Below, piece by piece: positions 1-6,666 of a stretch of DNA of 11,314 nucleotides. Made by a program: the position numbers and the translations under genes. The DNA comes from Aquificaceae bacterium (GTDB taxonomy: Bacteria > Aquificota > Aquificia > Aquificales > Aquificaceae), in the NCBI GenBank assembly GCA_015490215.1, contig WFYH01000050.1, forward strand, positions 1 to 11,314. The letters run 5' to 3'. Below the pieces are notes generated by a model, which worked only from the letters and a program-made list of their open reading frames with translations, was not told the origin of the DNA and searched no databases. Position 1 is the stretch's first letter. Each line of letters starts with the position of its first letter.

Positions 1-259
1 AAAACGGGGATCTCTGAAAGCGGAAGAAATAGAGGAATCAACGACAGCCTTCCAGAGGGGATAGACGGGGTAAACTATGCCTACACAACCCCTGAGTGCA
101 CCCTCTGGGTAAGTAAGCAAGGTAGTAAAGACACCCCTTTTCTCTGAAAAGCGTTCCTTTATATCCTCGGGGATAAAAAATCTTTCTCCTCTGAAAACCG
201 CTTTAACCGCAGATCTGCCCAAGGCTATAAGTTCCTTAGCCTCCTCTGAGCTGAGCATG
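1..259 (-). CDS. AMMECR1-domain protein, N-terminal part (truncated by window edge)
   Basis: This reading frame starts at an ATG (complement of 257-259) and stays open for 86 codons to the window edge, so only the N-terminal part is present. The translation contains the AMMECR1-family blocks RGVFTTL, GALRGCVGIVYP and, at the edge, SAFRDPRF. These match the family pattern of RGVFVTL, LRGCIG and AAFxDPRF. The first residues (MLSSEEAKELIALGRSAVKA) resemble the helical start typical of bacterial members. The start lies inside the last 24 nt of ybeY, so translation is probably coupled to ybeY. The biochemical role of AMMECR1 proteins is not established. In many prokaryotes they occur with Memo-like and radical-SAM proteins, but here the visible partners are ybeY and phoH. 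Family assignment is fairly sure; function is unknown. Confidence 0.85.
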
Positions 260-673
260 GACACTCTCTTCTAAATTTCTAAATACCTTCTCCTCCTCCC
301 CGCCCTTTTCGTGGTCGTAACCCAAAAGGTGGATAATCCCGTGGACTATCAGACGTGCCACCTCCTCCTTGAAGCTGTGCCCGAGTTCCTTAGCCTGCCT
401 GAGTGCAGTCTCTTCGGATATGACCACGTCTCCCAAAATCAGTTTACCCCCCACCCTTTCACCTATGGGAAAGGAAAGGACGTCGGTGGGTTTATCCTTA
501 CCCCTGTATCTTTTGTTTAGAGCCCTGATTTCATCGTCATCGGTGACAAGGATACTGAGCTCGGCATTTTCAATCCCGAGTATGCTGAGAGTTCTTAGGG
601 CTGTCTTAAGCAGGAACTTCCTGCTCAGCCTCTTTGTCTTTAACTGAATCTGAACCTCGTTCATAGGCTTCAT
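236..673 (-). CDS. ybeY: Endoribonuclease YbeY (16S rRNA maturation / ribosome quality control)
   Basis: The protein is 145 aa, close to the usual family length. It carries the UPF0054/YbeY metal-binding motif HGIIHLLGYDH, with zinc ligands His111, His115 and His121, preceded by the conserved block YRGKDKPTDVLSFP (residues 56-69). YbeY acts in the cytoplasm in 16S rRNA 3'-end processing and late 30S quality control. The first 68 nt overlap the end of phoH in another frame. The start at 673 (ATG) has a GAGG three bases upstream; a second ATG at 664 is an alternative. The N-terminal strand (VQIQL) is needed by the fold, so the overlap looks real and not a mis-called start. The 3' end overlaps the AMMECR1 gene by 24 nt. 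Adjacency to phoH is common in bacteria and supports the call. Confidence 0.95.
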   Translation of the reverse strand: MKPMNEVQIQLKTKRLSRKFLLKTALRTLSILGIENAELSILVTDDDEIRALNKRYRGKDKPTDVLSFPIGERVGGKLILGDVVISEETALRQAKELGHSFKEEVARLIVHGIIHLLGYDHEKGGEEEKVFRNLEESVHAQLRGG

Positions 674-1625
674 ACGCCTCTATTATCTTGGCAACTATCG
701 GGTGGCGAACCACATCTTCTTGGGAGAACCAGACAAACTCAATCCCGTCTATGCCTTTCAGTATCTTAAGGGCTTCCACAAGTCCCGAGTGCTCCTTCTT
801 GGGAAGGTCTATCTGGGTTATGTCCCCCGTAATCACCGCCTTAGAACCGAAACCTATACGGGTCAGGAACATCTTCATCTGCTCACGGGTGGCGTTCTGA
901 GCCTCGTCAAGGATTATGAAGGCATCGTTTAGGGTCCTTCCCCTCATAAAAGCCAAAGGAGCTATCTCTATTATGTTCCTCTCAAGCATGTAAACCGCCT
1001 TATCGTAGTCCACCATGTCGTAAAGGGCATCGTAGAGGGGTCTGAGGTAGGGGTCCACCTTCTCCGCTATAGTTCCCGGCAGAAAGCCGAGCTTCTCCCC
1101 CGCCTCTACCGCAGGTCTTGTGAGTATTATCTTGTTGACCCTTTGCTCTTTGAGGTGTGCAAGAGCCATAGCCATGGCAAGGTAGGTTTTCCCCGTTCCC
1201 GCCGGACCTATACCGAAGACGATATCGTTTTCCCTTATCGCCTTTACGTATCTCCTCTGGGTCTCCGACTTGGGAACTATGGCTTTTTTGCGGTGGGTGA
1301 TGAGGATTATGTCCTCCTCCGACTCGGAGATGTCCTCTCTGCCCTCCACCTTTTCCAGAAAGTCCTTTGCGTAGTCCCTTACCTCCTTGGCGGTGAGCCT
1401 TTCCCTCTCTAACCTGCTCATTACAGCCCTCAGGAAGGAGGCAAACTGCTTTACGTTGTCGGGATCTCCCTTGATGATGAGCTCCGTCCCTCTGGGAACT
1501 ATGCGGACGTCAAAGACCTTGGAGAAATACTTTACATTTTCGTCTCCTCTGCCTACTATGGAGTAAAAACGCTCGTCGTAACTTCCGAGGTCTACCCTCT
1601 CTTCCAAAGGTGCTCTGTCTGACAT
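606..1625 (-). CDS. phoH: PhoH-family ATPase (PhoL/YbeZ type)
   Basis: The protein is 339 aa. Residues ~20-100 form the KH-like N-terminal region seen in YbeZ/PhoL proteins. The ATPase core follows: Walker A GPAGTGKT at 140-147, the conserved TRPAVEAGEKLGFLPG segment at 169-184, Walker B FIILDEAQN at 236-244, and GDITQIDLP at 267-275. It is a cytoplasmic P-loop ATPase associated with RNA metabolism and, through its YbeY partner, ribosome maturation. The ATG at 1625 is preceded by AAGAGGAA with unusually short spacing. The C-terminal ~22 residues (after about 317) are charged, look unconserved, and are encoded by the same DNA as the start of ybeY. It is first in the minus-strand operon phoH-ybeY-AMMECR1, with a promoter in the spacer at 1626-1706. 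The older name PhoH implies phosphate starvation control, but no Pho box was recognised here. Confidence 0.95.
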   Translation of the reverse strand: MSDRAPLEERVDLGSYDERFYSIVGRGDENVKYFSKVFDVRIVPRGTELIIKGDPDNVKQFASFLRAVMSRLERERLTAKEVRDYAKDFLEKVEGREDISESEEDIILITHRKKAIVPKSETQRRYVKAIRENDIVFGIGPAGTGKTYLAMAMALAHLKEQRVNKIILTRPAVEAGEKLGFLPGTIAEKVDPYLRPLYDALYDMVDYDKAVYMLERNIIEIAPLAFMRGRTLNDAFIILDEAQNATREQMKMFLTRIGFGSKAVITGDITQIDLPKKEHSGLVEALKILKGIDGIEFVWFSQEDVVRHPIVAKIIEAYEAYERGSDSVKDKEAEQEVPA

Positions 1626-1631
1626 TTCCTC

Positions 1632-1659
1632 TTGACTTTGGTATGGATAAATATAAAAT
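1632..1659 (+). promoter_or_regulatory. Predicted sigma-70-type promoter for htpX
   Basis: TTGACT (1632-1637) and TAAAAT (1654-1659) are separated by 16 bp and match five of six bases of each consensus. The predicted start near 1666 gives htpX a leader of about 40 nt that ends in a strong ribosome binding site. The -35 box lies in the phoH leader region. An alternative -10, TATAAA at 1652-1657, has poorer (14 bp) spacing. I see no inverted repeat typical of a CIRCE/HrcA heat-shock operator. Confidence 0.6.
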
Positions 1660-1678
1660 CTTCAAACGAAGAAAACAA
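1650..1678 (-). promoter_or_regulatory. Predicted sigma-70-type promoter for phoH-ybeY-AMMECR1
   Basis: Read on the minus strand, a -35-like TTGTTT (complement of 1673-1678) and a -10-like TATATT (complement of 1650-1655) are separated by exactly 17 bp. The predicted transcription start is near 1643, giving phoH a leader of about 20 nt. The -10 box overlaps the -10 box of the opposite htpX promoter, so the two probably compete for polymerase. This is a prediction from consensus matching only. Confidence 0.6.
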
Positions 1679-1691
1679 GGTGCCTCTCAGG

Positions 1692-1700
1692 AAGGAGGTG
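1692..1700 (+). promoter_or_regulatory. Strong ribosome binding site of htpX
   Basis: AAGGAGGTG is a near-perfect complement to the 3' end of 16S rRNA and lies six bases before the ATG at 1707. It is the strongest Shine-Dalgarno sequence in the window and fixes the htpX start. Confidence 0.85.
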
Positions 1701-1706
1701 TGAGAG

Positions 1707-2570
1707 ATGGCATACATGCTTAGGACCGCTATACTGCTCGGTCTGCTTACGGGAATTCTGCTGTTTTTGGGTAACCTCATAGGGGGAACTACCGGTGTTC
1801 TTATCGCTTTCATAATTGCGGCGGTAATGAACTTTATGAGCTACTGGTTCTCCGACAAGATAGTCCTTTCCATGTATGGAGCGAGGGAGATACCCCGTGA
1901 GGAAGCCCCTTGGCTCCATGAGATGGTTGAAGATCTCTCCCGCAGGGCGCAGATACCCAAACCCCGCATATATCTGGTTCCCATGGAACAGCCCAACGCC
2001 TTCGCCACCGGAAGGGGACCCGGTCATGCGGCGGTTGCGGTAACGAGGGGAATCCTTGAGATACTTGACGAGGATGAACTCAGGGGAGTTCTGGCTCACG
2101 AGATAGCCCACATAAAGAACCGGGACGTGCTTATAGCCTCCATAGCCGCCACCATAGCGGGTGCCATATCCATGATCGTCAACTGGCTCCAGTGGGCGCT
2201 CATCTTCGGATGGGGAAGGGACGAAGAGGACAACAACCCCCTATCGATAGTGGGTAGCATCCTGCTGATAATAGTTACCCCTATAATAGCCGCCATAATC
2301 CAGATGGCTATATCCCGTTCAAGGGAATACTTGGCGGACGAAACGGGAGCCTACATCTGCGGTTGTCCTCTCTCTCTGGCGAAGGCGCTTCAGAAGATCC
2401 ACGACTACGTCACTCAGGTGCCCGCAAGGGTGAATGAGGGAACCGCCCACCTCTTTATAGAGAACCCACTCAAAGGGGAAGGTCTCTGGGAGCTGTTTTC
2501 TACCCACCCCTCCACCGAGAAGAGGATAGCCCGCCTCCTTGAAATCGCCAAGAAGATGGGTCAGGCATGA
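1707..2570 (+). CDS. htpX: Membrane zinc metalloprotease HtpX (M48 family)
   Basis: The protein is 287 aa, the usual HtpX length. Two hydrophobic helices (about 5-24 and 28-47) are followed by the zinc protease domain with HEIAH at 131-135 (His131, Glu132, His135). The likely third zinc ligand is Glu207 in SREYLADE. Two further hydrophobic stretches lie at about 142-168 and 179-202. The C-terminal block FSTHPSTEKRIARL (264-277) is typical of the family. HtpX sits in the inner membrane with its active site facing the cytoplasm and degrades damaged membrane proteins, complementing FtsH. The start is fixed by the AAGGAGGTG site and it has its own predicted promoter. Its stop overlaps the start of the next gene (ATGA), so it probably leads an operon with the 90-aa gene and pstB. 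Confidence 0.96.
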   Translation: MAYMLRTAILLGLLTGILLFLGNLIGGTTGVLIAFIIAAVMNFMSYWFSDKIVLSMYGAREIPREEAPWLHEMVEDLSRRAQIPKPRIYLVPMEQPNAFATGRGPGHAAVAVTRGILEILDEDELRGVLAHEIAHIKNRDVLIASIAATIAGAISMIVNWLQWALIFGWGRDEEDNNPLSIVGSILLIIVTPIIAAIIQMAISRSREYLADETGAYICGCPLSLAKALQKIHDYVTQVPARVNEGTAHLFIENPLKGEGLWELFSTHPSTEKRIARLLEIAKKMGQA

Positions 2571-2839
2571 TAAGGGAAGAGGATATAGTAGCCAAAAGCG
2601 AAAAGATCGAAGTTGTAGGACAGATAGAGCGTTGCCATCAGGCGGAGGATGCCAAGTTTTACTGCCTTAAGGTAAAGATCCATTTTGACAACGGGGAGGT
2701 GAGGGAATACACCCTCAAATCCCACGGCGACCCCAAGGGGCTTGAGAACTTCCTCCAAAACAAGAAGGGTATAAAGGATCGCCTTGAAAAGGGCTTTGTT
2801 CTTTTGAAAAACGGAGAGATAAGGATGACCTACGGTTAG
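2567..2839 (+). CDS. Conserved-looking small hypothetical protein (90 aa)
   Basis: I do not recognise this family. The 90-aa protein begins at an ATG inside the htpX stop region (ATGA, 4-nt overlap), a layout that implies translational coupling and argues that the gene is real. It appears soluble, with no signal peptide or membrane helix. It is charged, with alternating strand-like segments ([25 protein letters not shown]), a central [18 protein letters not shown] helix-like part, and a C-terminal strand pair ([15 protein letters not shown]) suggesting a small beta-rich fold. Two cysteines (23 and 33) are present without a CxxC motif. The stop is 13 nt before pstB. Position suggests a link to HtpX or to phosphate transport, but this is only inference. 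Confidence 0.75.
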   Translation: MIREEDIVAKSEKIEVVGQIERCHQAEDAKFYCLKVKIHFDNGEVREYTLKSHGDPKGLENFLQNKKGIKDRLEKGFVLLKNGEIRMTYG

Positions 2840-2852
2840 AATATTAGGCGGA

Positions 2853-3632
2853 ATGGAGGAAAAGGGTTCGGATCAAATAAAGTTAGACGTCAGAAACCTA
2901 AACTTTTACTACGGAAACTTCCACGCCCTTAAGGACATAACCTTTCCCGTCTACGAGAAGAAGGTAACTGCCATAATAGGACCCTCGGGGTGCGGGAAGA
3001 CCACCCTTCTTAGGTGCTTTAACCGCATGCACGATCTTTACGAGGGTGCCCGCTACGAGGGAGAAGCTATCCTTTATCCTGACGGAATAAACTTGATCGG
3101 TAAAGAGGTTGACCCCCTCATGGTCAGAATGAGGGTGGGAATGGTGTTCCAAAAGCCCAACCCCTTTCCCAAGTCCATCTACGAAAATGTAGCCTACGGG
3201 CTGAAGATAAGGGGTATTAAAAAGAAGAGCCTTTTGGACGAAGCGGTAGAAAACGCCCTCAGAAAGGCAGCCCTCTGGGAAGAGGTAAAGGACAGACTCC
3301 ACGAAAACGCCTACTCCCTTTCTGGAGGTCAACAGCAGAGACTCTGCATTGCAAGAGCTATAGCGGTGGAACCCGAGGTTTTGCTCTTTGACGAACCTAC
3401 CTCCGCCCTTGATCCCATATCTACTGCCAAAATTGAGGAGCTTGTCGTTGAGCTGAAGGATAAGGTCACCATCATCATAGTCACCCACAACATGCAGCAG
3501 GCGGCGAGGATATCCGACTACACCGCCTTTATGTATATGGGTAAGCTTGTTGAGTTCGGGGTAACGGAGAAGATATTCACAAAACCTTCCGAGAAGCTTA
3601 CCGAGGACTACATAACGGGCAGGTTCGGTTAA
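2853..3632 (+). CDS. pstB: Phosphate ABC transporter ATP-binding protein PstB
   Basis: The protein is 259 aa, the usual PstB length. It has Walker A GPSGCGKT (43-50), Q-loop Gln100 in the PstB-type segment [19 protein letters not shown], signature LSGGQQQR (156-163), Walker B LLFDEP (177-182), D-loop SALDP and switch His212 in THNMQQA. The NRMHDL and KPNPFP segments and the ending YITGRFG are characteristic of PstB among ABC ATPases. PstB drives high-affinity phosphate import with PstA and PstC in the inner membrane and periplasmic PstS, none of which is visible here. It starts 13 nt after the 90-aa gene, with only a weak AGGCGGA ribosome site, so it is probably read from the htpX promoter. 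Its stop codon overlaps the stop of the convergent trpD. Confidence 0.96.
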   Translation: MEEKGSDQIKLDVRNLNFYYGNFHALKDITFPVYEKKVTAIIGPSGCGKTTLLRCFNRMHDLYEGARYEGEAILYPDGINLIGKEVDPLMVRMRVGMVFQKPNPFPKSIYENVAYGLKIRGIKKKSLLDEAVENALRKAALWEEVKDRLHENAYSLSGGQQQRLCIARAIAVEPEVLLFDEPTSALDPISTAKIEELVVELKDKVTIIIVTHNMQQAARISDYTAFMYMGKLVEFGVTEKIFTKPSEKLTEDYITGRFG

Positions 3633-4648
3633 AGCTTGTGGGAAAGTTCTATAAACTTCTCCAACTTTTCCTTAGCTCTTCCGCTGTCTATGGACTCCTT
3701 TGCGATCTCCAAAGCCTCTTTTATATCGTCGGTTTTACCGCTCGCAAGTATCCCAAAAGCTGCGTTTAAAAGAACTATGTCCCTATGGGGACCCTCTTCT
3801 CCTTCAAGGACTCCAAAGCCCATCCTGAAGCTCTCCTCGGGAGAGGTTATGCATACCTCCTTTAGATCCCTCCTCTCTATGCCCACCTCTTCGGGGCTGA
3901 ACTCGTAGAGCTTTACTTCACCCTCTTTCACTTCCCCTATCAAGGTAGGAGAAGAAACTGAAACCTCGTCTATGCCGTCCTTCCCGTGAACCACGAAAGC
4001 TCTTATCACCCCGAGCCTTGCCAAGACGTGGGCGAGCTTGTCCACAATCCTGTCGGAGAAAACGCCGAGGATGTGTCTCTTCGCACCTGCGGGGTTAGAA
4101 AGGGGACCCACAAGGTTGAAGATAGACCTTATCCCCACCTCCCTTCTGGGACCGATAACCCTCTTCATGGCGGGGTGAAAGAGGGGAGCGAACATGAAAC
4201 CTATCCCTATCTCCTCTATCATACGGGCTACCTTGTCCGCTGGGAGGTCTATCTTTGCGCCCGCCTGTTCAAGGAAATCGGCGCTCCCGCACTTTGAAGA
4301 TACGGATCTGTTTCCGTGCTTTGCAACCCTAACACCCGCTCCCGCAAGGACAAAGGCGGTCACCGTTGAAACGTTAAAGGTTCCCACCTTGTCACCGCCG
4401 GTCCCGCAAGTGTCTACAAGATCTTCCGGATTTGAAACTTCAACCTTGGTAGCCCTTTCTCTGAAAAACCTACTCGCCCCCTCTATCTCGTCCACCGTTT
4501 CTCCTTTAAGCTTTGTCCCCATTATAAAGGCGCCTATTTGGGCGTCGGTCGCTCCGCCGTCTACTATCTCTTTAAGGGCGGAGTACATCTCTTCGGCGGT
4601 CAGATTTTCCCCTTCGGAGATTTTGTGAAGGATCTCTTTCATTTCCAC
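3629..4648 (-). CDS. trpD: Anthranilate phosphoribosyltransferase TrpD
   Basis: The protein is 339 aa, the usual size of stand-alone TrpD. It transfers phosphoribose from PRPP to anthranilate, the second dedicated step of tryptophan synthesis. Visible family motifs are the PRPP-binding GTGGD at 82-86, [18 protein letters not shown] at 110-127 (which also contacts anthranilate), the [19 protein letters not shown] stretch at 168-186, and the metal-binding Asp-Glu pair at 227-228. Translation may begin at GTG (4648) or at the ATG two codons later (4642); neither has a strong ribosome site, only GGAAA. The start is ten bases after the 3' end of tRNA-Cys on the same strand, so the two are probably cotranscribed. 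No other trp gene is nearby. It is not fused to TrpG. Confidence 0.96.
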   Translation of the reverse strand: MEMKEILHKISEGENLTAEEMYSALKEIVDGGATDAQIGAFIMGTKLKGETVDEIEGASRFFRERATKVEVSNPEDLVDTCGTGGDKVGTFNVSTVTAFVLAGAGVRVAKHGNRSVSSKCGSADFLEQAGAKIDLPADKVARMIEEIGIGFMFAPLFHPAMKRVIGPRREVGIRSIFNLVGPLSNPAGAKRHILGVFSDRIVDKLAHVLARLGVIRAFVVHGKDGIDEVSVSSPTLIGEVKEGEVKLYEFSPEEVGIERRDLKEVCITSPEESFRMGFGVLEGEEGPHRDIVLLNAAFGILASGKTDDIKEALEIAKESIDSGRAKEKLEKFIELSHKL

Positions 4649-4658
4649 GGGTTTCCAA

Positions 4659-4733
4659 TGGAGGCGACGGGCGGATTCGAACCGCCGTAGAAGGGATTTG
4701 CAGTCCCTCGCCTAACCGCTCGGCCACGTCGCC
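4659..4733 (-). tRNA. tRNA-Cys (anticodon GCA), CCA encoded
   Basis: The complement of 4659-4733 folds into a full cloverleaf. The acceptor stem GGCGACG pairs with CGTCGCC over all seven pairs. The D stem is GCC/GGC with a GAGCGGTTA loop. The anticodon stem AGGGA/TCCCT encloses the loop CTGCAAA (anticodon GCA, complement of 4699-4701). The T arm is GGCGG/CCGCC with the loop TTCGAAT. The discriminator base is T73, as expected for cysteine, and is followed by an encoded CCA (complement of 4659-4661). An AT-rich promoter region lies directly upstream and trpD directly downstream. Confidence 0.97.
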
Positions 4734-4779
4734 TCGTTCTAATAAATTATAATCTAATCTTGCCTAAGCGGAGGTTGCC
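4734..4779. promoter_or_regulatory. Divergent promoter region between tRNA-Cys/trpD and nuoG
   Basis: This 46-bp spacer is the only non-coding DNA between the two divergent units. The near-palindromic core AATTATAATC gives a perfect TATAAT on the plus strand (4748-4753, toward nuoG) and another on the minus strand (complement of 4746-4751, toward tRNA-Cys). I find no convincing -35 box for either direction. The minus-strand box is 12 bp before tRNA position 1. On the plus strand GGAGG (4770-4774) is the nuoG ribosome binding site, five bases before the ATG. Confidence 0.5.
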
Positions 4780-6666
4780 ATGGCTGAAAAGGTCAGGATA
4801 GTTATAGATGACAAAGAGTATGAGGTGGAGAAAGGGAAAACAATCCTGCAGGTGGCTTTGGAAAACGGAATAGATATTCCTTACTTCTGCTACCACCCCC
4901 GCCTTTCAATAGCCGGAGCCTGCAGGATGTGCGTCGTTTACTGGGAGAACATAAACAGACTCGTTATCTCCTGCAACACCCCTGTTCAGGACGGAATGAT
5001 CATAAGGACCCACAGGACGAGCAAGCTGGTTGAGGAGAACCAAAAGTATCTCCTTCAAGCCCTCATGACCCGCCACCCCCTTGACTGCCCTATCTGTGAC
5101 AAAGCCGGAGAGTGTGATCTTCAAAACTACGGGGCGATATACGGTCCCCAAAGGCAGGTGGTCCCCATCTCCGCCCTTGATAAGGAAAGAGAAGAACACG
5201 ACTGGGAGAGCGACTTTTTGGAATACTACTCCAACAGGTGCGTTGTCTGTTATCGGTGCACGAGAGCCTGCGAAGAGATAGTAGGAGCCAACGCACTGTA
5301 TGTGGAGAGCAGGGGCTTTGACTCTAACATAGTCCCCACCGTCAGACCCATGGACACCTCCTCCTGCGAGATGTGCGGGATATGCGTCTACATATGTCCC
5401 GTGGGGGCTATACTCTCCAAGCCCTTCAAGTTCTGGTCAAGGAGCTGGCTCCTTAAGAGGGAACCCACGAGGTGCAACCTGTGCCCGGTGGGCTGTGAGA
5501 TTCAGATAGAATACGGGGTGGGCGACTGGAGATCCAAGAGAAAGGTCTACAGAACCAAACCCACCGACGAGCTGAACGTATGCGCCAAAGCCTTTTTCGG
5601 ATACGATGCCCTCAACGTTGACAGGCTCCTAAAACCTTACGCCCACCGCAGGGAGGAAAGCGCAGGCAATACCGTTCATCTTATAAACTCAATCCTGTCG
5701 GTGAAGGAGCGCCAGAGCGCCTTCATACTTTCCGCCTACCTTCCCAACGAGATAATAGACAGCCTCATCAAGGTGGCAAGGTCGGTAGGCGCTTACGTTA
5801 CCGTTCCGCAGACTGCGGATTTCTTCAAGGTGGCACAGGCTTTCGGTGACTACAAGCCTCCCTCCCTTGACAGCATAAAGGGAGCTGACTTCTACGTTCT
5901 CGTGGGAGAGGATGTAACCTCAATCGCTCCTGTTCTTAGCTATTACATAAAAGGTAAGGTCTATAGGGTAGGCGAAGGGGTAAGGGACAGAAAATTTAAC
6001 CCCGAGCCTATCACCTTGGATGAGGTGGAAAGGCTGGAAGGAAAAGGCGTAATCATAGCCAACACCACGGGTGTATACGGGCAAGAAGCTGAGGAACTGG
6101 GAGCAAAGCTAAAGAAACTTTCCCAGAAGGGATTTGAAGTTCTCCTCCTTCACAAAGATGGCAACGTATACGGGCTGTATGAGAGGCTAAAGGATATCTA
6201 CTCGGACATAGGGGCGGTAATGGAGGAAGCCCTCAGCGGGAACATCCAAAGTATAGTGGTAATAGGTGAGGATATCAACGAATACTACGACAGGGAAACC
6301 CTTGAGGATCTTGCCGAAAGGCTTGAGCACCTCATAGTTTCCTCTCCCTACGATTTTGGGCTTGCCCTGAGGGCTACCATAAAGGTTCCCATGAGCCTGA
6401 TGGGTGAAAGTGAGGGGACCTTTTCAACCCTTTTCGGAGAGGTAAAGGGAAGGAAGTTTCTGCCGTGGGCTTTTGACGATATTGCCTTCTGGAGAACCCT
6501 CGCCGAAAGCCTGCCACAAGAGGGTGAGGTTAAGATCCTAAGGAGGTATGCAGAGCCTCCACTCAAGCCCGAGGTTCACCTCTACAGGAGCAACTGGATA
6601 ACGCTGAGGAGCGAAAACCTTACCAAGCTCTACGAAAAGAACACTCAAGCGGCGAAGCATGCTTGA
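4780..6666 (+). CDS. nuoG: NADH-quinone oxidoreductase subunit G (NuoG), short form with extra cluster cysteines
   Basis: The protein is 628 aa, shorter than E. coli or Thermus NuoG (about 780-910 aa). It is the iron-sulfur subunit of the peripheral arm of complex I, carrying electrons from NADH or another donor toward quinone. In order it shows a [2Fe-2S] site (Cys37, 48, 51, 65), the His-Cys3 [4Fe-4S] site (His99, Cys103, 106, 112), a ferredoxin-like pair of CxxCxxCxxxC motifs (Cys154, 157, 160, 164 and Cys196, 199, 202, 206), and an N7-type site (Cys232, 235, 239, 268). A molybdopterin-oxidoreductase-like remnant follows from about 270 onward and is truncated at the C-terminus. Standard NuoG has only four cysteines in the ferredoxin-like region. 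The start is supported by GGAGG at 4770-4774. The 3' end overlaps gmhA by 8 nt, and no other nuo gene is visible. A related NAD-linked dehydrogenase or hydrogenase subunit is the main alternative. Confidence 0.88.
   Translation: MAEKVRIVIDDKEYEVEKGKTILQVALENGIDIPYFCYHPRLSIAGACRMCVVYWENINRLVISCNTPVQDGMIIRTHRTSKLVEENQKYLLQALMTRHPLDCPICDKAGECDLQNYGAIYGPQRQVVPISALDKEREEHDWESDFLEYYSNRCVVCYRCTRACEEIVGANALYVESRGFDSNIVPTVRPMDTSSCEMCGICVYICPVGAILSKPFKFWSRSWLLKREPTRCNLCPVGCEIQIEYGVGDWRSKRKVYRTKPTDELNVCAKAFFGYDALNVDRLLKPYAHRREESAGNTVHLINSILSVKERQSAFILSAYLPNEIIDSLIKVARSVGAYVTVPQTADFFKVAQAFGDYKPPSLDSIKGADFYVLVGEDVTSIAPVLSYYIKGKVYRVGEGVRDRKFNPEPITLDEVERLEGKGVIIANTTGVYGQEAEELGAKLKKLSQKGFEVLLLHKDGNVYGLYERLKDIYSDIGAVMEEALSGNIQSIVVIGEDINEYYDRETLEDLAERLEHLIVSSPYDFGLALRATIKVPMSLMGESEGTFSTLFGEVKGRKFLPWAFDDIAFWRTLAESLPQEGEVKILRRYAEPPLKPEVHLYRSNWITLRSENLTKLYEKNTQAAKHA

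Noticed and set aside
1662..2111. 149-codon minus-strand frame opposite htpX
   Set aside because: It lies across the promoter spacer and the HtpX coding region; the HtpX frame has zinc protease motifs and a perfect ribosome site, and this frame has neither.
2840..2852. Pho box or separate promoter before pstB
   Set aside because: Only 13 bases separate the genes, and neither they nor the end of the preceding gene contain a convincing -35/-10 pair or a tandem Pho-box repeat.
4194..4628. 144-codon open frame on the plus strand opposite trpD
   Set aside because: It is antisense to strongly conserved TrpD motifs, has a serine/proline-rich low-quality translation and matches no family; it is a shadow of codon bias.
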